A stretch of DNA of 64,000 nt from Hoeflea algicola (GCF_026619415.1 NZ_JAOVZR010000001.1:3084501-3148500); one strand, 5' to 3'. Shown: positions 48,420 through 59,084, counted from the stretch's first letter. Program-made: numbers and translations. Notes: a model not told the origin generated them from the letters alone.

Positions 48420-49316
48420 CTAATGGTTTGTTTCACCAAGTAGCCGACACAACTCATCAAGCTGTTCAAGCGATTTGTAATCGATGCGAAGCTGTCCGCC
48501 CTGTCCCTTGTGGGCAAGCTGCACCTTGAGGCCAAGCACATCCGACAGGCTTCTTTCCAGAGCCAATGTGTCAGGGTCTTTCGCATCCACCGGCTTGGCT
48601 ACCGTCCCCTCAGGCCGGTTTGCCTGTTCGGCATCCTTCTGCGCCAACCGTTCCGCATCGCGAACGGACAAGCCGCCATCAATGATGCGCTTGGCCAGCG
48701 CCACCGGGTCAGAGGTGGAAACAATGGCTCGCGCATGGCCAGCCGACAATGCGCCCTCAGCAAGCATGGTGCGCACCGGTTCGGGCAATTTCAACAGCCT
48801 GAGCGAGTTGGCAACATGGCTGCGGCTTTTGCCGATCACCTCACCGAGATCATTCTGGGTATAGTCGTATTGGGCAATCAGCTGCTCATAACCCTGGGCT
48901 TCCTCCAGAGCATTAAGATCGGCCCTCTGCACGTTCTCGACAATGGCGATTTCCAGCGCGGTGCGATCATCGACATCGCGGACAATGACAGGGATTTCCA
49001 CCAAACCCGCCATCTGCGAGGCCCGCCAGCGGCGCTCACCAGCGATGATTTCGTAGCGGTCGCCATCAGAAGTGCGCACCACCACCGGCTGAACCACGCC
49101 GTGTTGGCGGATTGAACGCGACAGATCTTCGAGATCGGACGCATCGAAACTACGGCGCGGATTGCGCGGATTGCGGATCACATGTTCAATCGGAACCAGT
49201 CGATCAGCCGAAACCGAGGGCCTGGATTGTGGTGTCGCCGGCTGGTCTATTTCCCCGATCAATGCTGCGAGACCTCTTCCGAGCCGCTTTCTGGATACAT
49301 CTTCTGACATACTCAA
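48420..49316 (-). CDS. parB: chromosome partitioning protein ParB
   Basis: A 298-aa ParB. It has the ParB/Srx CTPase fold with PIEHVIRNPRNPRRSFD, RYEIIAGERRWRASQMAGL and VPVIVRDV-type VEIPVIVRDVDDRTALEIA, then the HTH (YEQLIAQYDYTQNDLGEVIGK and SHVANSLRLLKLPEPV), then the C-terminal dimerisation helix KVQLAHKGQGG. It binds parS sites near oriC and loads SMC. It follows parA by 29 bp. Several parS sites lie within 7 kb. Confidence 0.97.
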   Translation of the reverse strand: MSMSEDVSRKRLGRGLAALIGEIDQPATPQSRPSVSADRLVPIEHVIRNPRNPRRSFDASDLEDLSRSIRQHGVVQPVVVRTSDGDRYEIIAGERRWRASQMAGLVEIPVIVRDVDDRTALEIAIVENVQRADLNALEEAQGYEQLIAQYDYTQNDLGEVIGKSRSHVANSLRLLKLPEPVRTMLAEGALSAGHARAIVSTSDPVALAKRIIDGGLSVRDAERLAQKDAEQANRPEGTVAKPVDAKDPDTLALERSLSDVLGLKVQLAHKGQGGQLRIDYKSLEQLDELCRLLGETNH

Positions 49317-49345
49317 TCCATTCCCTCGCTGTTCCGGTAACCGAA

Positions 49346-50140
49346 TCAGGCAGCTTTACGATTGCGTTCGCGCTGAATTACTTCCGACGCCAGTTGCAGG
49401 TAGGCTTGGCTACCGGCGCATTTGAGATCATACAGGATCGCAGGTTTGCCATAGGACGGTGCTTCGGAAACCCGCACGTTGCGTGGTATCAGCGTCCGGT
49501 AAACCTTGTCGCCCAGATGCGCGCGGACATCGTCCACGACCTGCAACGCAAGATTATTTCGCGAATCATACATCGTCATCACAATGCCCTGGATATCCAG
49601 CGTCGGATTAAGCGACGTCCGGACCTGCCCCACAGTTTCCAGCAACTGGCTAAGCCCTTCAAGCGCAAAGAATTCGCATTGTAGCGGCACCAGGATCGAA
49701 TGTGCGGCAGCCATGGCGTTCATGGTCAGAAGGTTGAGCGACGGCGGGCAGTCGATCAGCACATAGCTGTAAGCCTTGGCGTCCTCAGCCTGAAGTGCGT
49801 TGCGCAGACGATAAACCCGGTCCTGCATACCGGCGATTTCCATCTCGACACCAAGCAGATCCATGGTCGAGGGGATGATGCTCAGATGCGGCACGGCTGT
49901 CTGCATCACCGTATCGCTGACACTGGCGTTTTGGGTCAACAGATCATAGGCCGAAAATTCCCGATCCTTGCGGTCAATCCCGAGCCCAGTGCTGGCGTTG
50001 CCTTGCGGATCAATATCGACAATCAGCACTTCTTCGCCGATGGCGGCCAGCGCGGTGGCAAGGTTGATGGCAGTGGTGGTCTTGCCGACGCCGCCCTTCT
50101 GGTTGGCGATGGTAATGATCCGGTTTTTCGAAAGGTGCAT
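49346..50140 (-). CDS. parA: chromosome partitioning ATPase ParA
   Basis: The 264-aa MinD/ParA-type ATPase has the deviant Walker A NQKGGVGKTTTAINLAT (residues 13-29), Walker A' IVDIDPQGNAST and Walker B YVLIDCPPSLNLLT. It is chromosomal type, with no N-terminal HTH. With ParB and parS it segregates the origin region. It is the second gene after rsmG (16-bp gap). Confidence 0.97.
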   Translation of the reverse strand: MHLSKNRIITIANQKGGVGKTTTAINLATALAAIGEEVLIVDIDPQGNASTGLGIDRKDREFSAYDLLTQNASVSDTVMQTAVPHLSIIPSTMDLLGVEMEIAGMQDRVYRLRNALQAEDAKAYSYVLIDCPPSLNLLTMNAMAAAHSILVPLQCEFFALEGLSQLLETVGQVRTSLNPTLDIQGIVMTMYDSRNNLALQVVDDVRAHLGDKVYRTLIPRNVRVSEAPSYGKPAILYDLKCAGSQAYLQLASEVIQRERNRKAA

Positions 50141-50156
50141 CGACTATTATCCGCGG

Positions 50157-50801
50157 CTAGTTGCGCTTGGAAAAATTGCTAATCTGGAGAATGGCTGATC
50201 CATCCTGAAGCAGACTATGATGTTCTATCAGATCGAAGGTCCAATGGTCACGCGCTGAACGCACTTCATCGGGGTAATCCAAGCCTTTGTGGAGCCATAA
50301 CTGAAGATCCACATTATCTTCGGCAAAAGCGGTGCTATGGCCAAGCAAATCGATCAACGGCGCGAGTGCGCGAGCGGAGATCGCATCAATTTTTCCGGTT
50401 TTTTCTCGTGCCGTGTCGATTCGCATCGGATGCACCGTGGCCCTTGCCCCGGTTTGAGCCACCGCCTGGCGCAGAAAAGCCGCCTTCTTGTTGTTGCTCT
50501 CCACCAGATGCACCCAACCTGCACCCTTTTCCGCGAGGCAAATCGCCATGACAACGCCCGGAAAACCGGCACCGCTACCCATGTCCATCCAGGTTAGAGG
50601 TGTCGGCTGCAAGCGAAACAACTGTAAACTGTCCTGAATGTGCCTATCCCAAAGCTGCGGCAGTGTCTTCGGGGAGATCAGATTTATGGCCGGCTGCCAT
50701 TTTTTGATCAGGGCAGCATAAAGTTCCAGCCGATCCATTGTTTCACGTGAAACAAAGCCGGATTCGGTTTCCCTCGATATCTGCTTAAAATCCGTTGTCA
50801 T
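50157..50801 (-). CDS. rsmG: 16S rRNA m7G527 methyltransferase
   Basis: The 214-aa GidB/RsmG methylates G527 of 16S rRNA. The SAM site is [15 protein letters not shown] and the region before is [12 protein letters not shown]; the sequence [19 protein letters not shown] also fits. Its start overlaps the end of mnmG by 4 nt, and a perfect parS site (TGTTTCACGTGAAACA, 50739-50754) lies in its 5' coding region and encodes the FVSRET stretch. Confidence 0.96.
   Translation of the reverse strand: MTTDFKQISRETESGFVSRETMDRLELYAALIKKWQPAINLISPKTLPQLWDRHIQDSLQLFRLQPTPLTWMDMGSGAGFPGVVMAICLAEKGAGWVHLVESNNKKAAFLRQAVAQTGARATVHPMRIDTAREKTGKIDAISARALAPLIDLLGHSTAFAEDNVDLQLWLHKGLDYPDEVRSARDHWTFDLIEHHSLLQDGSAILQISNFSKRN
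50739..50754. other. parS site in rsmG (perfect)
   Basis: TGTTTCACGTGAAACA, an exact 16-bp palindrome identical to the consensus ParB site. It lies within the first 25 codons of rsmG, about 0.6 kb upstream of the parA start. ParB binding there would nucleate spreading over the parAB region. Confidence 0.95.
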
Positions 50802-52672
50802 GACGATGCAACCTTTTCCGAACCGCAGTTCGCTCCGCGCTTTAGATACGCAAGAATCAAAGCGATCGCCGCAGGAGTCATTCCCTCTATCCGCTCGGCA
50901 TGCCCAATTGATAGCGGCCTGATCCGCGAAAGCTTCTGCTTCAATTCCGTCGTCAAGCCCGGAAGATCCTCGAAATCAAAGTTCGCCGGAATCAATCTGC
51001 CCTCTTCCTTGCGTCGCTCGTCAATATCCTGCTGCTGTCTGACAAGATAAACCGCATAAGCGGCATCCACCGAGGCAGCGCGCAAAATACCGGGATCATA
51101 CGCGGACAGTTCCGGCCAGACACGCAGGATCTGTTCAAGTGATACTTCCGGAAAGGCCAATAACTGAAACGCCGACCGACGCATACCATCCTTGTTCAGA
51201 ACCAGACCATGCTTCGCCGCTTCGTTCGGCGTCAACGTTCGGGCCTCCAAATCGAACAAACATTTCGACAACGAATCGAAATAAGTCACGAACTTTTTCT
51301 GGCGAATCGTTGACGCACACCCAAGCTCGATGGCCAGGGGCGTCAACCGCTGTTCCGCATTATCGGCACGCAGCGACAGACGGTATTCAGCACGGGACGT
51401 AAACATCCGATAGGGCTCGGTAACCCCTCGCGAGGTCAGATCGTCGATCATCACGCCAATATAGGAATTTGTGCGGCTGAACACACAAGGTTCCCGACCC
51501 TGAACCAGCAGCGCTGCATTCAAGCCGGCCACCAGCCCCTGGGCGCCGGCTTCCTCATACCCAGTTGTGCCATTGATTTGTCCCGCAAGGAACAATCCAC
51601 CGATGCGGCGGGTTTCAAGCGTTTGTCCCAGCTCACGCGGATCGACATGGTCATACTCAATCGCGTAGCCGGGTTGAATGATGCGTACATTCTCCAGCCC
51701 TGCCATCGTCCTGAGAAAAGCGTCCTGAACATCTTCCGGCAACGATGTAGATATGCCGTTGGGATAGACCGTGTTGTCGTCGAGACCTTCAGGCTCCAGA
51801 AACACCTGGTGTCCATCGCGCTCGCCGAAGCGCACGATCTTGTCTTCTATCGACGGGCAATAACGCGGACCAACCCCACCGATCTGGCCTGAATACATCG
51901 CAGACCGATGAATATTATCCTGAATGATTTTGTGGGTAGCCGCATTTGTTCGTGTAATACCGCAACGAATCTGAGGGACCGTGATGGACTCCGTCAAGAA
52001 GGAGAAGGGCACAGGCTCGGCATCCGCTTCCTGCCAACTGGCCTTTTCCCAATCGATAGTCTTGCCATCAAGCCGCGCCGGCGTGCCGGTCTTTAGTCGC
52101 CCCAGCGCGAACCCCGCCTTTTCCAGTGTTGCCGAAAGACCCAGCGCAGGGTCTTCACCCATTCGGCCAGCCGGAATTTTGCGATTGCCAATATGGATCA
52201 GTCCACGCAGGAATGTGCCGGTCGTTAGTACCACGGCACCGCATTCAATTTGACGTCCGCTCTTCAGGCAAACGCCCTGAACCTGCCCGTGAGGGTTTAT
52301 CAGGTCGTCAACTTCACCCTCGATGATATCCAGGTTCTCAGTCGCTTCCAGCAACGACAGGATAGCTTTACGATAGAGTTTGCGGTCCGCCTGCGTACGC
52401 GGGCCCCAGACAGCGGGGCCCTTGCGCCGGTTCAACATCCGGAATTGGATTCCTGCGCTGTCGGCGGCGAGGCCCATCAACCCATCCATCGCATCGATCT
52501 CGCGGACAAGATGACCTTTGCCAAGACCGCCAATAGCCGGATTGCACGACATCGTACCGATAGTGTCGCGACGATGCGTAATCAGCGCCGTCTTGGCTCC
52601 GAGACGTGCAGACGCTGCTGCCGCTTCGCTGCCCGCATGGCCGCCGCCAATCACGATCACATCATAACGCAT
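50798..52672 (-). CDS. mnmG: tRNA uridine-5-carboxymethylaminomethyl enzyme MnmG
   Basis: The 624-aa FAD-dependent GidA/MnmG forms cmnm5U34 with MnmE. FAD binding is by [38 protein letters not shown], the catalytic cysteines region [11 protein letters not shown] and [18 protein letters not shown] are all typical. Full length. It is followed by rsmG (4-nt overlap) and preceded by a 174-bp gap rich in parS-like sites before mnmE. Confidence 0.96.
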   Translation of the reverse strand: MRYDVIVIGGGHAGSEAAAASARLGAKTALITHRRDTIGTMSCNPAIGGLGKGHLVREIDAMDGLMGLAADSAGIQFRMLNRRKGPAVWGPRTQADRKLYRKAILSLLEATENLDIIEGEVDDLINPHGQVQGVCLKSGRQIECGAVVLTTGTFLRGLIHIGNRKIPAGRMGEDPALGLSATLEKAGFALGRLKTGTPARLDGKTIDWEKASWQEADAEPVPFSFLTESITVPQIRCGITRTNAATHKIIQDNIHRSAMYSGQIGGVGPRYCPSIEDKIVRFGERDGHQVFLEPEGLDDNTVYPNGISTSLPEDVQDAFLRTMAGLENVRIIQPGYAIEYDHVDPRELGQTLETRRIGGLFLAGQINGTTGYEEAGAQGLVAGLNAALLVQGREPCVFSRTNSYIGVMIDDLTSRGVTEPYRMFTSRAEYRLSLRADNAEQRLTPLAIELGCASTIRQKKFVTYFDSLSKCLFDLEARTLTPNEAAKHGLVLNKDGMRRSAFQLLAFPEVSLEQILRVWPELSAYDPGILRAASVDAAYAVYLVRQQQDIDERRKEEGRLIPANFDFEDLPGLTTELKQKLSRIRPLSIGHAERIEGMTPAAIALILAYLKRGANCGSEKVASS

Positions 52673-52729
52673 GGTATTCTCCGGATGGAAGGGTTCTTGG
52701 TGATGCGGAGCCTCAAGTCAAGTCAGAAA

Positions 52730-52745
52730 CGTTTCACGTGAAACA
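52730..52745. other. parS-like site upstream of mnmG
   Basis: CGTTTCACGTGAAACA, one mismatch (first base) to the consensus. It is the first of three such sites in the mnmG-mnmE gap. Confidence 0.9.
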
Positions 52746-52788
52746 AATCCGGGCCGGTAGATGGAACAAGAAGTTCATTCTGTAGGAG

Positions 52789-52804
52789 TGTTTCACGTGA
52801 GTCA
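52789..52804. other. degenerate parS-like site
   Basis: TGTTTCACGTGAGTCA, with two mismatches near the 3' side. The core TTTCACGTGA is intact. It may be a weaker ParB site. Confidence 0.7.
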
Positions 52805-52833
52805 CGCCCTGCAATATTAACCAATCCAACAGG

Positions 52834-52849
52834 TGTTTCACGTGAATCA
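52834..52849. other. parS-like site overlapping the mnmE stop codon
   Basis: TGTTTCACGTGAATCA, one mismatch. Its last three bases are the reverse complement of the mnmE stop codon, so site and gene end are evolutionarily linked. Confidence 0.85.
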
Positions 52850-54167
52850 TTTCCCGACGCAGAATTCGGAAAAGATAACATCTAGAAGGTCTTCGACGTC
52901 CACTGCACCAGTTATTCTGCCAATATGGGTCGCCGCACTTCGCAACAGTTCAGAACGCACTTCAATCGGCAATTCATCTCCGATCAGCGACTCGCTCAAA
53001 TCAGATAGGCACCGATCCAGCAACAAAACATGCCGGGACCGAGTTGGCAGCCCAGAACCACCCCTGAATCCAATTTGGATAACCGGTTGGCGATCTCTCC
53101 AAGCAAGGCATCAATCCCGAATCCGGTCTTGCTCGAAACCGCCAAGTCTGACGATGTGGCGTCAGGAGTATCATCACCCGCAAGATCAATTTTAGTCCTG
53201 ACCGTAAGCAAAGCTTCGCGGTTCCGAAATAGTATATCGGAAGAGGGAAAAGCGCCGGGTTCAACCAGTTCGAGCACCAGGTCCGCCTGTTCAGCACTTG
53301 CCATGCTGCGGCGGATACCTTCCTGCTCCACCGCGTCTTCAGTCTCCCGAAGACCGGCCGTGTCCTGCAGCAAAACCAGGTAACCCCCGATATCCAGCCG
53401 GACCTCGACCACATCCCGGGTGGTTCCTGGTGTCTCCGACACAATCGCCACATCCCGCTGCGCCAGGCAGTTTAACAGCGACGATTTACCGGCGTTCGGT
53501 GGGCCAATCAGAGCTATCCGAAATCCCTCCCGGACGATTTCTGCGGCCTTTGCCTTGGACAGGTGCTCCTCGATTTCCATTATCAGTAATACGAGGTCCG
53601 GCCAGATCCGATCCGTTACCGATCCCGGAACATCTTCCTCATCCGAAAAATCCAGTTCCGCCTCGATCATCGCCCGTGCATGGGTAAGTCGCTTTGCCCA
53701 GTTCCCATAAAGCGACTTGAGGTTTCCGTCGGACTGCCCAAGCGCCTGCTTGCGTTGGGCTTCGGTTTCGGCCCGGATCAGGTCTGCCAATCCCTCAACC
53801 GCTGTCAGATCCATTCGGCCGTTTTCAAACGCACGCCTGGTAAATTCACCGGGCTCGGCTTCTCGCAAGCCCTCAAGTGCTGAAAGGGCTAATAGCACGG
53901 CATTGATCGACGCTCGGCTGCCGTGAATTTGCAATTCTGCGACGTCTTCACCAGTAAAGGAGTGAGGTCCAGGAAAAAGAGGCAGAGACCCTGGTCAAGC
54001 ACCGCACCATCGGTACCCATGATTTTGCAGAGACGGGCCATACGTGCCGGTGGCACGTTGCCCGTCAATGACAAAAGCGCGTTTTGTACCCCTGGACCCG
54101 AGATGCGGATGACCGCGACGCCGGCTGGCGGCGCCCCGGTCGATAACGCAAAAATGGTTTCTCGCAT
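52847..54167 (-). pseudogene. mnmE: tRNA modification GTPase MnmE, frameshifted twice
   Basis: The N-terminus MRETIFALSTGAPPAGVAVI is in one frame, the middle (QIHGSRASINAVLLALSALE ... GPPNAGKSSLLNCLAQRD ... ETPGTTRDVVEVRLD) in another, and the C-terminus (PIEVRSELLRSAATHIGRIT, DVEDLLDVIFSEFCVGK with the farnesyl-like CVGK end) in a third. One base is missing near 53972 (GGAAAAA where GGGAAAAA is expected) and one near 53025-53050. Adding both gives 1,323 nt, exactly 441 codons including stop. The gene is highly conserved, so sequencing error is the first suspicion; a double recent loss is the alternative. MnmE works with MnmG to modify U34 of tRNAs. Confidence 0.9.
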
Positions 54168-54210
54168 AACAGTACCGGATCCGAATCGAATAGACCGATT
54201 CTGCGGCCTA

Positions 54211-55476
54211 TCAGGTATTCATTGAATCGAAGAAATCGCTGTTGGTCTTCGTCTGCTTGAGCTTGTCGATGAGGAACTCGATCGCATCTGTGGTTCCCAT
54301 TGGAGCCAGAATACGCCGCAGAACGAAGATCTTCTGCAAATCCTGACGTGGAACCAGCAAGTCTTCCTTGCGGGTGCCGGATTTGAGAATATCCATCGAC
54401 GGGAAAATACGCTTGTCAGCAACCTTGCGATCAAGCACGATTTCGGAGTTGCCTGTGCCCTTGAACTCTTCAAAGATCACTTCATCCATCCGCGAACCGG
54501 TATCGATCAGCGCCGTGGCAATGATCGTCAGCGAGCCGCCTTCCTCGATATTGCGTGCAGCACCAAAGAAGCGCTTCGGCCGTTGCAAGGCATTGGCGTC
54601 AACACCACCGGTCAGAACCTTGCCTGATGACGGAACAACGGTGTTATAGGCGCGACCCAACCGCGTGATCGAATCAAGCAGAATGACCACATCCCGGCCA
54701 TGTTCGACCAGGCGCTTGGCCTTTTCGATCACCATTTCGGCGACCTGGACGTGGCGAACTGCCGGCTCATCGAAGGTCGAAGCCACCACTTCGCCCTTCA
54801 CAGAGCGTTGCATGTCGGTCACTTCTTCCGGCCGTTCGTCAATCAGCAGCACGATCAGGTAGCAATCAGGATGATTGGCGGTGATTGAATGGGCGATGTT
54901 CTGCAACAGGACCGTTTTACCGGTGCGCGGCGGTGCCACGATCAACCCGCGTTGCCCCTTGCCGATCGGCGCTACCAGATCGATTACCCGTGCCGAGATG
55001 TCCTTGGTGGTCGGATTGTCGACCTCCATCTTGAACCGTTCATCGGGATAAAGCGGCGTCAGATTGTCAAAATGCACCTTGTGGCGGATCTTTTCGGGAT
55101 CCTCAAAATTGATGGTGTTGACCTTCAGCAGCGCAAAATAACGCTCGCCTTCCTTGGGACCGCGAATCGGGCCTTCCACCGTGTCACCGGTTTTCAGCGA
55201 GAAACGACGGATCTGCGAAGGGGAGATATAGATATCATCCGGGCCAGGCAGGTAGTTTGCATTGGCAGAACGCATGAAGCCAAAGCCGTCCTGCAAGACT
55301 TCAACAACACCTTCGCCGATTATCTCGACTTCCTGGGCTGCGAGTTGCTTGAGGATAGCAAACATAAGTTCCTGTTTGCGAAGTACACCAGCATTTTCTA
55401 CTTCAACCGATTCGGCGAATGCCAGCAAATCGGTTGCACTCTTGTTTTTGAGCTCTTGAAGCTTCATTTCCTGCAT
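54211..55476 (-). CDS. rho: transcription termination factor Rho
   Basis: The 421-aa hexameric helicase has the N-terminal [20 protein letters not shown], the RNA-binding cold-shock-like region [20 protein letters not shown] and [14 protein letters not shown], and the Walker [16 protein letters not shown]. It ends with the Q/R-loop [17 protein letters not shown] chose the ATG at 55476 because it gives the usual 421-aa length; a start 15 codons upstream adds unrelated residues. It lies between hemJ and mnmE as in other Rhizobiales. Confidence 0.97.
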   Translation of the reverse strand: MQEMKLQELKNKSATDLLAFAESVEVENAGVLRKQELMFAILKQLAAQEVEIIGEGVVEVLQDGFGFMRSANANYLPGPDDIYISPSQIRRFSLKTGDTVEGPIRGPKEGERYFALLKVNTINFEDPEKIRHKVHFDNLTPLYPDERFKMEVDNPTTKDISARVIDLVAPIGKGQRGLIVAPPRTGKTVLLQNIAHSITANHPDCYLIVLLIDERPEEVTDMQRSVKGEVVASTFDEPAVRHVQVAEMVIEKAKRLVEHGRDVVILLDSITRLGRAYNTVVPSSGKVLTGGVDANALQRPKRFFGAARNIEEGGSLTIIATALIDTGSRMDEVIFEEFKGTGNSEIVLDRKVADKRIFPSMDILKSGTRKEDLLVPRQDLQKIFVLRRILAPMGTTDAIEFLIDKLKQTKTNSDFFDSMNT

Positions 55477-55593
55477 GGGAAATCCAAGTCTAGAATGTAA
55501 ATTCGTGGGGAAAACGGGCATTTAGACGCGGCCATGAAAGCCAACCAGATTGTGACTGGCGCCCGCCTAGGGAAGGCATTGACTGTTAGATAG

Positions 55594-55609
55594 CGATTCA
55601 CGTGAAACG
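55594..55609. other. weak parS-like site upstream of rho
   Basis: CGATTCACGTGAAACG has the core GATTCACGTGAAAC and three mismatches. It lies in the hemJ-rho gap, about 5 kb from the perfect site. Confidence 0.5.
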
Positions 55610-55673
55610 CTGCAAGCCCCGAAACAGCGACATTTGCGCCTGCAGGCCCAATCGAGTGAAGAAAACACGAGCC

Positions 55674-56216
55674 TCAGCTGAAGGGCTTGATGATCACCAT
55701 GATCACCACAACGATCATCAACACCGTGGGAATCTCGTTTGCCATCCGCCATTGCCGTGCTGTCAGGGTATTTTCACCCCGCGCAAAACGCTTCGCCGAG
55801 CGGCTGAGATACATGTGAAACACCGTCAGCCCGATTACCGCAGCGATCTTGAGCCACAACCAAAGCCCGACAAACGAAAATCCGCTCCAGGCAAGCCAGA
55901 AACCCACCCCCCAGGAAACCATCATCGCCGGGTTCATGATCACTTTGACCAGCCGTTGCTCCATCACCACGAAGGTGGTGGCCACCTCACCTCCCGCTAC
56001 AGCGTCGGCGTGATAGACAAACAGCCGCGGCAGGTAAAACAGCCCCACCATCCACGATATCACCGCTACGACATGCAGCACCTTGAGCCAGCCATAGAGC
56101 CAGTCAGGTTCAAACCACCAGCCAAGCAAAGCCAGCGCGACCACAACCGCAATAGACATCGAAGCCTTGATGCGTGCCTTGCGACCCTCGCTGGCGCTTG
56201 TCGCCTTGAGACCCAT
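55674..56216 (-). CDS. hemJ: protoporphyrinogen oxidase HemJ
   Basis: The 180-aa membrane protein belongs to the HemJ (CopD-like, TIGR00701) family, which converts protoporphyrinogen to protoporphyrin where HemG and HemY are missing. There are about four helices, with WLKVLHVVAVISWMVGLFYL (its histidine is a presumed heme ligand), LPRLFVYHADA and the end WRMANEIPTVLMIVVVIMV. It begins at the last base of the hemE stop (1-nt overlap), so the two are coupled in one heme operon. Confidence 0.93.
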   Translation of the reverse strand: MGLKATSASEGRKARIKASMSIAVVVALALLGWWFEPDWLYGWLKVLHVVAVISWMVGLFYLPRLFVYHADAVAGGEVATTFVVMEQRLVKVIMNPAMMVSWGVGFWLAWSGFSFVGLWLWLKIAAVIGLTVFHMYLSRSAKRFARGENTLTARQWRMANEIPTVLMIVVVIMVIIKPFS

Positions 56217-57256
56217 CAGCTGTTGCCTGCGCTGCGCACCCGCTTGATCAACCGTGTGACGTTTTCAGGATCGGCCTGCGGGGTGATGCCATGCCCGAGA
56301 TTGAAGATCAGCGGCCCGCCGCCAAGTGTTTCCAGCACCGTATCGACGCCCCGATCGAGCGCCGCTCCACCAGCCACCATCAAGAGCGGGTCGAGATTGC
56401 CCTGAACCGCGCCGCCCTCCTGGATTTTCTGCCCGAGCTTTGCCGGCACAGTCCAGTCGAGCCCAACGCAATCGATGCCCGTTGCAGCGCGGTAATTTTC
56501 CAGCATCGCTCCGGCACCCTTGGCAAAACCGATCACCGGCACGCCCGGCCGTTCGGCCTTGATCCGATCAACGATCCGCTTCATCGGCCCGATTGCGAAC
56601 CGGGCAAAATCTGCCTCTGACAGCACACCCGCCCAGGAATCAAAGATCTGCACCGCGTCTGCGCCGGCATCGATCTGTGCAATCAGGTAGTCTGCCGACA
56701 TCTCCGCCAGCAGATTGAGCAGCGTCATGAAACTTTCCGGATGCTGCATGGCAAACAGCCGGGCCGGGGCCTGGTCGGGGGTTCCGTGCCCGGCAATCAT
56801 GTAGGTCGCTACAGTCCAGGGGGCCCCGCTGAAGCCGAGCAGCGTGGTCTCCGAGGGGAGTTCCGCCCGCAACCGTCGCACCGTCTCGTAGACCGGCGCC
56901 AGGTGTGCGTGCATGCCACCGCCATCCAAGCGACCAATCTCTTCAGCAGAGATCGGATCCATCAATGGGCCCGTTCCTTCGACAAAGCGGACATTGCGGT
57001 CAAGCGCATCGGGGATCACCAGGATATCGGAGAAAAGGATCGCTGCATCAAAGCCAAACCTGCGGATTGGCTGTAGCGTCACTTCCACAGCCAGATCTGG
57101 CGTGTAGCAGAGATCGAGAAACCCTTTCGCTGTTGCCCGCGTCTTTCGGTATTCGGGCAGATAGCGACCAGCCTGGCGCATCAGCCAGATCGGTGGCGGG
57201 AACACGGATTCTCCGCTCAGCACCTTCATTACCTTGCGATCACCGGGGTTTTCCAT
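56216..57256 (-). CDS. hemE: uroporphyrinogen decarboxylase
   Basis: The 346-aa HemE decarboxylates uroporphyrinogen III to coproporphyrinogen III. Signatures are [42 protein letters not shown] and [12 protein letters not shown]. Full length. It marks the origin-proximal side of the 375-bp gap to ppsR, the position of oriC in several Alphaproteobacteria. Confidence 0.96.
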   Translation of the reverse strand: MENPGDRKVMKVLSGESVFPPPIWLMRQAGRYLPEYRKTRATAKGFLDLCYTPDLAVEVTLQPIRRFGFDAAILFSDILVIPDALDRNVRFVEGTGPLMDPISAEEIGRLDGGGMHAHLAPVYETVRRLRAELPSETTLLGFSGAPWTVATYMIAGHGTPDQAPARLFAMQHPESFMTLLNLLAEMSADYLIAQIDAGADAVQIFDSWAGVLSEADFARFAIGPMKRIVDRIKAERPGVPVIGFAKGAGAMLENYRAATGIDCVGLDWTVPAKLGQKIQEGGAVQGNLDPLLMVAGGAALDRGVDTVLETLGGGPLIFNLGHGITPQADPENVTRLIKRVRSAGNS

Positions 57257-57631
57257 GGTCTATCCCTTAAAGAGAATCCTTACTGAAAAGGATTCTGATT
57301 CTATGACTCTGTGTTTTACGGGGATTGGCTTTTATCCACAACTTGTCCACAGCTTGTTCAGCCAACCCCGTCTTATATGAACATGTCTCGCGGTTGGATA
57401 TGGGGCAGGGCCCGTCGTGAATAAAGCTGCAGATTCAGGGATATCACCCGATCAGCCCATTTTCGCCATGTCCATGGCTAATTGCTTGTCCCCGAATCCG
57501 GCTAAACAACGTCCGGGTCTGTCCCGGAAATCGCCTTTGTGGATAAAACCCCACTTTGTCCCTTGCCATCGAGGGGCCCGCTCACTTAGCTCAAGCCTGT
57601 CCCCGGTTATCAACAGCCATCGGAGAATCCT
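57257..57631. other. putative chromosomal replication origin (oriC)
   Basis: The gene-free gap between hemE and ppsR has a perfect DnaA box TTATCCACA (57332-57340), a one-mismatch TTGTCCACA (57343-57351), a perfect reverse box TGTGGATAA (57538-57546) and TTATCAACA (57607-57615). At least six GANTC sites are present (for example 57274, 57291, near 57297, near 57306, 57431 and near 57494). There is an inverted repeat AGAATCCTT / AAGGATTCT (57273-57296) and several TGTCCC words. hemE-linked origins are established in Caulobacter and Rhizobiales, and parAB with parS lies 7 kb away. No CtrA-type TTAA-N7-TTAA was convincingly seen. Confidence 0.8.
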
Positions 57632-58453
57632 GTGGAGCAGGCCAAAAACTATTTCCATCTGCATCTCATCTCCGATTCGACCGGCGAAACGCTGATGGCC
57701 GCCGGCCGCGCTGCCGCCGCCCAGTTCCAGGGCGCGCAGGCGCTCGAGCATGTGTACCCGCTGATCAGAACCCGCAAACAGCTGTTTGCGGTGCTGGATG
57801 CCATCGATGGCGCCCCCGGCATCGTGCTTTATACCATCGTCGACGCCGAGCTTTCCTCGATCATCGAACTCAAATGCCGCGACATGGGCCTGCCCAGTGT
57901 GTCTGTGCTGGAACCGGTGATCAATGTGTTCCAGTCCTATCTAGGTGCCCCGTCCCGGCGCCGGGTTGGAGCCCAGCACGCCATGGGCGAGGAATATTTC
58001 AAGCGGATCGACGCGCTCAACTTCACGCTTGATCATGATGACGGTCAGTTGCCGCCAGATTTCGAGGAGGCTGATCTTGTCATTCTCGGCATCAGCCGCA
58101 CCTCGAAAACGCCAACCTCGATCTATCTCGCCAACCGTGGCGTCAAGACCGCCAACATCCCGATTGTTCATGGTGTGCCGCTTCCCGAAGGCCTGATCAC
58201 CGCCAAGAAGCCGCTTGTCGTCGGGCTCGTCGCCTCGGTCGATCGCATTGCCCATGTTCGTCAGAATCGGGTGCTGGGCACGACCGCGGACTATCATGGT
58301 GAGCACTACACTGACCGCGCGCTGATCAGCGAGGAACTCAAATATGCCCGCATGCTGTGCGAACGGCACAACTGGCCGGTGATTGACGTCAGCCGCCGCT
58401 CGATCGAGGAAACCGCCGCGGCAATCCTTGCCTTGCGGCCTAAGTGGCACTAG
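57632..58453 (+). CDS. ppsR: PEP synthase regulatory kinase/pyrophosphorylase (DUF299)
   Basis: The 273-aa PpsR/PDRP family member phosphorylates and dephosphorylates PEP synthase or pyruvate phosphate dikinase using ADP. It shows [14 protein letters not shown], the P-loop-like [19 protein letters not shown] and the C-terminal [15 protein letters not shown]. The start is GTG at 57632. The first gene of the ppsR-maf-aroE-coaE-dnaQ run, it begins directly after the presumed origin. Confidence 0.92.
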   Translation: MEQAKNYFHLHLISDSTGETLMAAGRAAAAQFQGAQALEHVYPLIRTRKQLFAVLDAIDGAPGIVLYTIVDAELSSIIELKCRDMGLPSVSVLEPVINVFQSYLGAPSRRRVGAQHAMGEEYFKRIDALNFTLDHDDGQLPPDFEEADLVILGISRTSKTPTSIYLANRGVKTANIPIVHGVPLPEGLITAKKPLVVGLVASVDRIAHVRQNRVLGTTADYHGEHYTDRALISEELKYARMLCERHNWPVIDVSRRSIEETAAAILALRPKWH

Positions 58454-58490
58454 TTCCGGTGACCCGGCAAGACATATTGAAGGAGTGCCC

Positions 58491-59084
58491 ATGACACCCG
58501 ATCTCATCCTAGCATCGGCAAGCCCTTTCAGGAAAACACTGTTGCAGAACGCCGGCCTGACTTTCGTTTCGGAATCGGCGCAAATTGATGAACGCGCCGT
58601 TGAAGAGACGGTGCAAGGTCTGGACGCTGAAGATCTGGCGACAATTCTGGCTGAAGCCAAGGCGCAGGATGTGTCCAGTCGTCATCCCGGCGCCATCGTC
58701 ATTGGTTCCGATCAGACGCTGTCGCTTGACGGTGAAATCTTCCACAAGCCTGAAAACATGGATCAGGCCCGGCGCCGGCTGCTCAAGCTTTCTGGTCGCA
58801 CCCATTTGCTCAACAGCGCGGTGGCGTTGGCAAGGGATGGTGAAACTCTCTGGCGTCATGTTTCCGTTGCGCGAATGACGATGCGCCAGCTCGACCCGGG
58901 CTTTGTTGGTCGTCATCTCGCCAATGTCGGAGACCGCGCCCTGTCGTCGGTCGGCGCCTACCAGTTTGAAGGCGAGGGTATCCAGTTGTTCGAGCGCATC
59001 GAAGGTGATTATTTCGCCATCATCGGTCTGCCGCTGCTGCCGCTACTAGCCCAATTGCGTGAATTGGCAATCATCGATGGTTGA
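58491..59084 (+). CDS. maf: Maf-like nucleotide pyrophosphatase
   Basis: A 197-aa Maf/YceF-type protein that hydrolyses non-canonical nucleoside triphosphates. It has [20 protein letters not shown] (the SxSPRR-type motif with an F, ASASPFRK), [11 protein letters not shown] with the catalytic Asp, and [20 protein letters not shown]. The ATG at 58491 has AGGAG 5 nt upstream. It overlaps aroE by 8 nt. Confidence 0.92.
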   Translation: MTPDLILASASPFRKTLLQNAGLTFVSESAQIDERAVEETVQGLDAEDLATILAEAKAQDVSSRHPGAIVIGSDQTLSLDGEIFHKPENMDQARRRLLKLSGRTHLLNSAVALARDGETLWRHVSVARMTMRQLDPGFVGRHLANVGDRALSSVGAYQFEGEGIQLFERIEGDYFAIIGLPLLPLLAQLRELAIIDG

